Assembly: GCA_947167415.1 (NCBI GenBank)
Contig: CAMVHY010000099.1
Coordinates: 1-5,925 of the forward strand
Length of the DNA stretch: 5,925 nt
Source of the DNA: an uncultured Clostridia bacterium
Lineage (GTDB): Bacteria; Bacillota; Clostridia; Lachnospirales; CAMVHY01
Reading direction: 5' to 3'
Within the stretch, counting starts at the first letter, position 1, and the number at the start of each line of letters is the position of its first letter. Below, one piece after another: positions 1-5,925 of the stretch. The translations under genes were made by a program, and so were the position numbers. The notes beneath the pieces are model-generated. The model had not been told where the DNA came from. It ran no database searches and saw only the letters and a program-made list of their open reading frames with translations.

Positions 1-307
1 TGAAGAAATCATTTTCTTTATCTTCGTTATTTTTAAGTTTAATAACTTTCATCATTATATTAAATCTGCATTGAGCCATCGTTTTGGCTTTTGCGGAATA
101 TCTTTTCTTCTTAGCTAATTTGTCTAAAAAACCACTTGCATTGTTTTTCTCCGCCAATTTTTTGTTTAACTGCTCAAATTCTTCGATAAAGTCTATATTA
201 AAATTTTTACCTAGTTGAGGTTCTACTCCTTTAAAACTCTTATTCCAATCAAAATTATCCAAAAAATGTTCGAATCCCCCCACCTTAGCCAAATTTTCTT
301 GTGACAT
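1..307 (-). CDS. Hypothetical protein, 5' part only (runs off the left edge)
   Basis: The frame is open from an ATG at 307-305 through the window edge: 102 codons, no stop. I do not recognise the protein. It begins MSQENLAKVGGFEHFLDN. Residues 1-45 are mixed acidic and aromatic (F12, F15, F19, W21, F25). Residues 47-90 are strongly basic and probably helical, with a KLAKKKRY run at 63-70. No signal peptide or membrane segment is visible in this part. A GGAGGG ribosome binding site at 322-317 lies 9 nt before this ATG. An in-frame ATG at 313 lies only 3 nt from it and is less likely. A near-consensus sigma-A promoter precedes the gene, and a terminator separates it from the clpX operon, so it is probably an independent transcription unit. 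The good translation and transcription signals make it a credible gene. The basic segment could bind nucleic acid, but that is speculation, and the total length is unknown. Confidence 0.8.
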   Translation of the reverse strand, partial: MSQENLAKVGGFEHFLDNFDWNKSFKGVEPQLGKNFNIDFIEEFEQLNKKLAEKNNASGFLDKLAKKKRYSAKAKTMAQCRFNIMMKVIKLKNNEDKENDFF

Positions 308-352
308 AATCATCAACCCTCCACAAAAAAGATATTTACAAGCAACAATTTT

Positions 353-381
353 ATTTTAATATATTTTTATTGCTTTGTCAA
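353..381 (-). promoter_or_regulatory. Sigma-A promoter of the left-edge hypothetical gene
   Basis: On the minus strand, TTGACA (381-376) is followed after exactly 17 nt by TAAAAT (358-353). That is a perfect -35 and a 5/6 match to the -10 consensus. Transcription would start near 346, giving a leader of about 38 nt before the ATG at 307 and including the GGAGGG ribosome binding site at 322-317. Position, spacing and orientation all fit the downstream gene. Confidence 0.8.
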
Positions 382-406
382 TAAAGAAATCATTTTTATA
401 TAAAAG

Positions 407-452
407 TTTTTACCGTGCAAATTATATTTTTAAATTTATAGCACCGTAAAAA
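407..452. repeat. AT-rich inverted repeat with an embedded promoter-like sequence
   Basis: The left arm TTTTTACCGTGC (407-418) and right arm GCACCGTAAAAA (441-452) are complementary at 11 of 12 positions, with a single C-C mismatch, around a 22-nt AT-rich loop. It does not look like a terminator: the runs flanking the GC core are A and T on the wrong sides for a hairpin followed by a U-run on either strand. Reading the minus strand, TTTACG (450-445, inside one arm), an 18-nt spacer and a perfect TATAAT (426-421, inside the loop) form a second promoter-like sequence pointing at the left-edge gene. The repeat might be an operator site or a structured upstream element. This is inference. Confidence 0.5.
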
Positions 453-544
453 AAGAAAATACCTCAATTCAATAATTTTTCTATTTAAAACTAACCTTTT
501 TTAATATAATCTCATAGTTTTTATGTCCAAAATAAAATCAACAC

Positions 545-592
545 AAAAAAACATTGCCTGAAACCAAATTTTTTAGTTCCCAAAGCAATGCT
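545..592 (-). terminator. Rho-independent terminator after clpX
   Basis: Reading the minus strand, CATTGC (590-585) pairs with GCAATG (557-552). The 27-nt interior contains further irregular pairing (GAAC with GTTTC). The stem is followed immediately by seven T residues (551-545). It starts about 22 nt after the clpX stop codon, the right place to end the serS-tig-clpP-clpX transcript. The plus strand also has a T-rich stretch after the stem (591-611), so it could work in both directions, although no plus-strand gene is seen to its left. The perfect stem is short (6 bp), so efficiency is uncertain. Confidence 0.72.
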
Positions 593-612
593 CTTTATAT
601 TTTTTTTTTATC

Positions 613-1866
613 CTAAGACGCCTGTTTTGCTAACCTTTTTCGCTCGTTTTTTTCATCATAAATAAACTCATGTATAAATTCTCCAGAAGCAGAATCCAAT
701 TTTATCGCACACTTTTTTATTTTCAGATCATTTGCGACCTCAAACATAATTTTCGTCATAAAATTTTCTATTATTGCTCTTAAACCACGTGCTCCTGTTT
801 TATTTTCCAATGCCATATCAGCAATTTTTTCCAGCGCTTTTTTATTAAATTCTAGCTCGACTCCATCCATGTCAAATAATTTTTTATACTGCCGTATCAA
901 AGCATTTTTTGGCTCCGTTAAAATTCTTACTAAATCATTTTTATTTAATTCATCAAGCGTTATTAAAATCGGCAAACGCCCTACAAATTCCGGAATTAAT
1001 CCATATTTATACAAATCATCGCTCGTAACTTGTTTTAAAACCTTATAATCATGTCTTTTTATTTCATCGCGTGAAAATCCAATAACTTTTTTATTTAATC
1101 TCGAATTAATTATTTCTTCGATTCCGCTAAAAGAGCCACCGCAAATAAATAAAATATTTCGCGTATCAATTTGTAAAAACTCTTGATGCGGATGTTTTCT
1201 TCCTCCTTGTGGTGGCACAAAAGCAATCGTTCCTTCAAGAATTTTTAATAAACTCTGTTGTACACCCTCTCCACTAACATCTCTCGTAATCGATGGATTT
1301 TCTGATTTCCGTGAAATTTTATCTATCTCATCTATATAAATCACGCCACGCTCAGCTTTTTTTATATCGTTTCCAGCAGCTTTTATTAATCTTAATAAAA
1401 TATTTTCGACATCCTCGCCAACATAACCTGCTTCAGTTAAACTCGTTGCATCAGCAATCGCAAATGGCACATCTAAAATTTTTGCAAGAGTTTGTGCCGT
1501 AAGAGTTTTTCCTGTACCAGTTGCTCCAATCATTAAAATATTACTTTTCTCTATTTCAACATCTTCTTTTTTGTCATATGCCAGCATCTTCTTATAATGA
1601 TTATAAACTGCCACCGCAAGAGTTATTTTTGCTTCGTCTTGCCCGATTATATAATCATTTAAAATCTTTAAAATTTCTGCTGGCTGTGGCAAAAAAATAT
1701 CTCCACTAACTTTCGATTTTATATTAATTTCTTCTTTACTCTCGTTTACGATTTCCAAACATAACTTAATACAACTATCGCAAATATATGCATTTTGTCC
1801 GCAAACCATTTTTCTTACTTGCTCTTGATTTTTACCGCAAAAAGAACAGCATAACTCTTTTGGCAC
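613..1866 (-). CDS. clpX: ATP-dependent Clp protease, ATP-binding subunit ClpX
   Basis: AAA+ unfoldase that recognises tagged or damaged proteins, unfolds them with ATP and threads them into ClpP in the cytoplasm. It has 417 residues, normal for ClpX. An N-terminal zinc-binding domain has C7-x2-C10 and C29-x2-C32. Then come Walker A GATGTGKT (114-121), pore loop GYVG (147-150), Walker B with D179-E180, the RKH pore loop (223-225), the ClpP-docking IGF loop (262-264), arginine finger R297 in PEFVGR, and sensor-2 R360 in GARGLR. The presence of the zinc domain and IGF loop separates it from HslU. Walker A reads GATGTGKT rather than the commoner GPTGSGKT; the essential K120 and T121 are kept. 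The start is a GTG 17 nt after the clpP stop. It is the last gene of the operon, followed by a terminator; no lon gene follows directly. Confidence 0.98.
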   Translation of the reverse strand: MPKELCCSFCGKNQEQVRKMVCGQNAYICDSCIKLCLEIVNESKEEINIKSKVSGDIFLPQPAEILKILNDYIIGQDEAKITLAVAVYNHYKKMLAYDKKEDVEIEKSNILMIGATGTGKTLTAQTLAKILDVPFAIADATSLTEAGYVGEDVENILLRLIKAAGNDIKKAERGVIYIDEIDKISRKSENPSITRDVSGEGVQQSLLKILEGTIAFVPPQGGRKHPHQEFLQIDTRNILFICGGSFSGIEEIINSRLNKKVIGFSRDEIKRHDYKVLKQVTSDDLYKYGLIPEFVGRLPILITLDELNKNDLVRILTEPKNALIRQYKKLFDMDGVELEFNKKALEKIADMALENKTGARGLRAIIENFMTKIMFEVANDLKIKKCAIKLDSASGEFIHEFIYDEKNERKRLAKQAS

Positions 1867-1874
1867 CTAAAAAA

Positions 1875-1880
1875 CTCCCT
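1875..1880 (-). promoter_or_regulatory. Ribosome binding site that sets the GTG start of clpX
   Basis: AGGGAG (1880-1875, minus strand) lies 8 nt before the GTG at 1866-1864. The protein read from this GTG begins [12 protein letters not shown], which places the zinc-finger cysteines where ClpX proteins have them, and there is no other start upstream within the 17-nt gap after clpP. This supports a non-ATG start for clpX. Confidence 0.85.
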
Positions 1881-1883
1881 CAT

Positions 1884-2468
1884 TTATTTTTTTTTATCAA
1901 TAATATTATCAATCAATCCATATTCTTTAGCTTCTTCTGCCGTCATAAAATTATCTCGTTCAGTATCATTACAAACAATATCATATGGCTTTCCAGTGTT
2001 TTCCGAAAGCAACGTATTTAATCTTTTTTTCACTCTTAAAATCTGCTTAGTGTGTATCTCTATATCCGTAGCTTGACCACGTGCTCCACCTAAAGGCTGA
2101 TGAATCATAATTTCTGCATTCGGCAAAGCAAATCTTTTTCCTTTTGCTCCTGCTGCTAATAAAAACGCTCCCATACTTGCTGCTAAACCAATACATATCG
2201 TTGAAACATCTGCTTTAATAAATTGCATCGTGTCATAAATTGCAAATCCATCCGAAACAGAGCCACCGGGACTATTTATATATAAATTTATATCTTTCTC
2301 CGGATCTTCTGCTTCAAGAAATAAAAGTTGCGCAACAACAAGACTCGCTGTCACATAATTTACTTCATCACCTAAAAAAATTATTCTGTCTTTTAATAAA
2401 CGCGAATAAATATCATAAGACCTTTCTCCGCGACTTGTTTGCTCAATCACATACGGAACTAAACTCAT
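1884..2468 (-). CDS. clpP: ATP-dependent Clp protease proteolytic subunit ClpP
   Basis: Serine peptidase that forms a barrel of two seven-subunit rings and degrades proteins fed by ClpX or other Clp ATPases. With the ATG at 2468 the protein has 194 residues and starts [19 protein letters not shown], the usual ClpP N-terminus without a long propeptide. The catalytic triad is S98 (in GLAASMG), H123 (in MIHQP) and D172 (in RDNF), the same numbers as in well-studied Bacillota ClpPs. The oxyanion-loop motif SPGGS is at 66-70. A longer reading from TTG at 2483 (199 residues) is rejected because that codon overlaps the Shine-Dalgarno sequence. The gene lies 37 nt after tig and 17 nt before clpX. No CtsR or CIRCE heat-shock operator is seen upstream, so it is probably expressed with the operon. 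Confidence 0.98.
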   Translation of the reverse strand: MSLVPYVIEQTSRGERSYDIYSRLLKDRIIFLGDEVNYVTASLVVAQLLFLEAEDPEKDINLYINSPGGSVSDGFAIYDTMQFIKADVSTICIGLAASMGAFLLAAGAKGKRFALPNAEIMIHQPLGGARGQATDIEIHTKQILRVKKRLNTLLSENTGKPYDIVCNDTERDNFMTAEEAKEYGLIDNIIDKKK

Positions 2469-2476
2469 TTTTAAAA

Positions 2477-2481
2477 CCTCC
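2477..2481 (-). promoter_or_regulatory. Ribosome binding site that sets the ATG start of clpP
   Basis: GGAGG (2481-2477, minus strand) lies 8 nt before the ATG at 2468-2466. The alternative in-frame TTG (2483-2481) overlaps the first G of this site and has no ribosome binding site of its own at proper spacing. The five extra residues it would add (MEVLK) are simply the translated Shine-Dalgarno region. Confidence 0.92.
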
Positions 2482-2505
2482 AAAATTTTTATACTTTTAA
2501 TTTAA

Positions 2506-3990
2506 TTACTCATTATTTTCCGCTGATTCAATTTCGTTATTTATTCCGCCTTGCACTTTCTCAACACCATCTTTTTCTACTATATTTTCATCTTCATCAG
2601 AATCAACTGTTTCTTGATCCGATTCGCTTTCTATATTCCCGACACTTTCCGAACTTTCATCTTTTTTTGCTTTTATTGCAATTGCATTCTCATGAACAAA
2701 ATCCGCAGCTTTTTGAACCGCAATATCTTTTTTCATATTTTTTCTCTCTTGATCATTTAATAAACTTTCCAATCTTTCTCTGCTCATTCCTGTTTGACTA
2801 ATAAGTTTTTTAATTTCATTTTCCATATCTTCATCCGTAACAATAATATTTTCTTTTCGTACAATTGCTTCAAGAGCTAACCTGATTTTTAATTGCTTTT
2901 CTGCTTCATCATTATAACTTTCTAATAAAGCCTCTCGAGTTTTATTTGCATAAGTCAAATAAGATTTTAAATTTAATCCGCGATTTTGCAAATTCCGCTC
3001 AAAATTATTTAACATATTCTCTTTTACTGCGTCAAGCATAACTTTCGGAATATCCACGACAACATTTTTTGCCAGAATATCAAGCAATTGATTTAACTCT
3101 TCATCTTTTTTAGCCTGTTTATTTCTTTCTTCAAGTTTATTTTTAATATCATTTTTATATTCCTCGAAACTATCAAATTCAGAAACTTCTTGTGCAAAAT
3201 CATCATCTAACTCCGGCAATTCTCTTTTACTAACGCGATTAATTTTAACTTTAAATAACGCTGGCTTACTCGATAATTCTTCAACATGATATTTCTCTGG
3301 AAAAACAACATTTACTTCAACATCATCGCCAGCACTTGCACCAATTAATTGCTCCTCAAAAGTATCAATAAAAGTCTTCGAACCAATTACTAAATCATAA
3401 TTTTCTGCTTTTCCTGCAGCAAATGCTTTGCCATCTACATAACCTTGACAATTTAAATTTACCATATCCCCCATTTCAATTGGTCTCTCAACCGTCATAA
3501 TTCTTGCGTTTTTATTTCTTTCTTCTTCGATTATCTTATTAATATCTTCTTCGTTTAAAGCAATATCTGCCGCTTCGACATATTCAAGCCCTTTATAATT
3601 ATCAATTTCACCTTCTGGTCTCAAAACTAATTTAGCTCTTAATTTTACTCCTTTGTCATCAGATACGCTTACTAATTCAAACTCCGGATTTCCAACCGTT
3701 TCTATTTCATCTTGCTCATCATTTCCGTTTAAAAATTTTTCTGCTGCTTTTTGATATTCATCCGGCAAAACATCATTTACCGCATCATCATAAAATATTT
3801 CTTTTCCATATATACTTTCAATTATTTTTCTCGGTGCTTTACCTTTGCGAAAGCCTTGTATATTAATATTATTTTTTCTTTTTTGATAAGCACGATCCAA
3901 CGCACCCTCAAAAGTTTCATGATCTATATCAATAATAAAACTTACAATCCTCGCTTCTTTATCAATTACTAAATTCTCATCAGCACTCAT
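2506..3990 (-). CDS. tig: Trigger factor, ribosome-associated chaperone with acidic C-terminal tail
   Basis: Chaperone that binds near the ribosome exit tunnel and shields nascent chains; it also has a peptidyl-prolyl isomerase domain. It has 494 residues against about 430 usually. The N-terminal ribosome-binding domain (about 1-140) carries the signature GFRKGKAP at 46-53, with F47-R48-K49 matching the ribosome-contact motif. The FKBP-type isomerase domain is about 165-255 (GDMVNLN to NRVSKRELPELDDDF). The helical C-terminal chaperone domain is about 260-440. The extra length is a low-complexity tail at 444-494 with 19 Asp/Glu and only 2 Lys in 51 residues, probably disordered. The ATG at 3990 has GGAGGA 8 nt upstream. 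The gene lies 30 nt after serS and 37 nt before clpP, so all are probably co-transcribed. Family assignment is firm; the role of the tail is unknown. Confidence 0.97.
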   Translation of the reverse strand: MSADENLVIDKEARIVSFIIDIDHETFEGALDRAYQKRKNNINIQGFRKGKAPRKIIESIYGKEIFYDDAVNDVLPDEYQKAAEKFLNGNDEQDEIETVGNPEFELVSVSDDKGVKLRAKLVLRPEGEIDNYKGLEYVEAADIALNEEDINKIIEEERNKNARIMTVERPIEMGDMVNLNCQGYVDGKAFAAGKAENYDLVIGSKTFIDTFEEQLIGASAGDDVEVNVVFPEKYHVEELSSKPALFKVKINRVSKRELPELDDDFAQEVSEFDSFEEYKNDIKNKLEERNKQAKKDEELNQLLDILAKNVVVDIPKVMLDAVKENMLNNFERNLQNRGLNLKSYLTYANKTREALLESYNDEAEKQLKIRLALEAIVRKENIIVTDEDMENEIKKLISQTGMSRERLESLLNDQERKNMKKDIAVQKAADFVHENAIAIKAKKDESSESVGNIESESDQETVDSDEDENIVEKDGVEKVQGGINNEIESAENNE

Positions 3991-4020
3991 ATATTTAATC
4001 CTCCAATAATTAATTTTTGT

Positions 4021-5442
<1,422 letters not shown>

Positions 5443-5471
5443 TTGACAACAGTTTTTTTTTGTGTTACAAT
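5443..5471 (+). promoter_or_regulatory. Sigma-A promoter with extended -10 for the small plus-strand gene
   Basis: TTGACA (5443-5448) is followed after exactly 17 nt by TACAAT (5466-5471). A TG one base upstream of the -10 (5463-5464) makes it an extended -10. The spacer contains nine consecutive T residues (5453-5461). Transcription would start near 5478, giving a leader of about 30 nt with AGGAGG at 5491-5496. A TGACAA word at 5433-5438 is repeated at 5444-5449 over the -35, 11 nt apart, about one helical turn. This should be a strong promoter unless repressed. Confidence 0.85.
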
Positions 5472-5507
5472 TAAATTACTAGAACATAAAAGGAGGTTCT
5501 GCTAACA

Positions 5508-5819
5508 ATGAAAGAAGAATTTAAAACAACGGATGAAGTCAAAAATTCAACCGCGAAAAATGAAAATCAAGAGGTAAAAAATGAAAAAGAAAGTAATCCA
5601 TTAAAAATGTTAATGGATTACGCTGGACAATTTTTGCGAAAACACTTCATAGATGATAAAAATTATGAAAGTGCACTAAAGGTGACTCGTGAAATATTAG
5701 ATAATACACCATCTGAAAATAAAACAAATGTATTTAATATGATAAAAAACACTTTCGATGGTTATGAGGCAGATAAAAATAGAACTGTTGAGTCAGATGT
5801 AAAAGATAATACTCGTTAA
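5508..5819 (+). CDS. Small charged hypothetical protein, 103 residues
   Basis: I do not recognise this protein. Residues 1-30 are Lys, Glu and Asn rich and probably disordered. Residues about 31-88 look like a small bundle of three amphipathic helices (roughly 32-46, 52-65 and 69-85). The last 15 residues are again charged. There is no Cys or Trp, no signal peptide and no membrane segment, so it is probably a soluble cytoplasmic protein. The ATG at 5508 is supported by AGGAGG at 5491-5496, spacing 11 nt, slightly long, and by a near-perfect promoter. It is divergent from serS and is not part of the operon. No terminator is seen after the stop within the window. The strong expression signals argue that it is real and possibly abundant; nothing in the sequence or context tells its function. 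Confidence 0.85.
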   Translation: MKEEFKTTDEVKNSTAKNENQEVKNEKESNPLKMLMDYAGQFLRKHFIDDKNYESALKVTREILDNTPSENKTNVFNMIKNTFDGYEADKNRTVESDVKDNTR

Positions 5820-5825
5820 AATATA

Positions 5826-5865
5826 AATTATAGGTACATAAAAAAGATCGTTTAATTATAGATAC
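5826..5865. repeat. Short imperfect direct repeat downstream of the small gene
   Basis: AATTATAGGTAC (5826-5837) recurs as AATTATAGATAC (5854-5865), 11 of 12 identical and 28 nt apart. The second copy runs into a small palindrome, TAGATACTGTCTA (5859-5871). The rest of 5820-5925 is AT-rich sequence in which I see no gene and no clear terminator. In DNA this AT-rich the repeat may be chance. Confidence 0.3.
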
Positions 5866-5925
5866 TGTCTACATGAAAAAATTTAAAAGAACTACAAATA
5901 CATAAAGATACAACGAACATAAATA

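Noticed and set aside
407..460. Inverted repeat at 407-452 considered as a second terminator
   Set aside because: The T-runs precede and the A-runs follow the GC core on both strands, the opposite of an intrinsic terminator; the loop is also long at 22 nt.
1293..2760. Plus-strand open frames antisense to clpX, clpP and tig (for example 1293-1502, 1521-1709, 1788-2021, 2240-2500, 2551-2760)
   Set aside because: They lie opposite genes with clear family identity, encode low-complexity Phe/Ile/Leu/His-rich peptides, and lack ribosome binding sites; they are by-products of AT-rich coding sequence.
3751..3972. Plus-strand open frame antisense to the 5' part of tig
   Set aside because: It lies fully inside the well-supported tig gene, with Ile/Phe/Tyr-rich composition typical of the antisense of Lys/Asn/Glu codons.
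3982..3988. AGCACTC word resembling half of a CIRCE heat-shock operator
   Set aside because: It lies inside the tig start region and no inverted GAGTGCT follows at the required 9-nt spacing. No tandem GGTCAAA CtsR sites were seen upstream of any operon gene.
5874..5906. Ten-codon plus-strand ORF (MKKFKRTTNT)
   Set aside because: Too short, no ribosome binding site upstream, and the start is expected by chance in this AT-rich stretch.

Overview
This window comes from a very AT-rich bacterial chromosome (GC roughly 30% by eye). It looks like a low-GC member of the Bacillota. The gene order tig-clpP-clpX is typical of that phylum. Every gene has a strong Shine-Dalgarno sequence of the GGAGG type, and two intergenic promoters are close to the sigma-A consensus (TTGACA, 17 nt, TAAAAT or TACAAT). 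I cannot place it to class or genus from sequence alone.

Layout, left to right: (1) positions 1-307 hold the 5' part of an unrecognised minus-strand gene that runs off the left edge. (2) 308-612 is an intergenic region with that gene's promoter, an AT-rich inverted repeat further upstream that contains a second promoter-like sequence, and a hairpin terminator for the operon to its right. (3) 613-5301 is a compact minus-strand operon, transcribed in the order serS, tig, clpP, clpX, with gaps of 30, 37 and 17 nt. (4) 5302-5507 is a divergent intergenic region; it carries a near-perfect sigma-A promoter with an extended -10 reading rightwards. (5) 5508-5819 is a small plus-strand gene for a 103-residue charged protein that I do not recognise. 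(6) 5820-5925 holds no supported gene.

The operon joins tRNA charging (seryl-tRNA synthetase), folding of nascent chains at the ribosome exit (trigger factor) and ATP-dependent proteolysis (ClpX unfoldase with ClpP peptidase). The catalytic and binding residues expected for these families are present in ClpX, ClpP and SerS, and the ribosome-binding signature is present in trigger factor, so all four look functional. ClpX carries the IGF loop that docks onto ClpP. Two start codons need attention: clpP should begin at the ATG at 2468, not at an in-frame TTG at 2483 that overlaps its ribosome binding site, and clpX begins with GTG.

I do not see a convincing new multi-gene system. The least explained parts are the two small hypothetical genes flanking the operon, the long acidic tail of trigger factor, and the inverted repeat with an embedded promoter-like sequence at 407-452.
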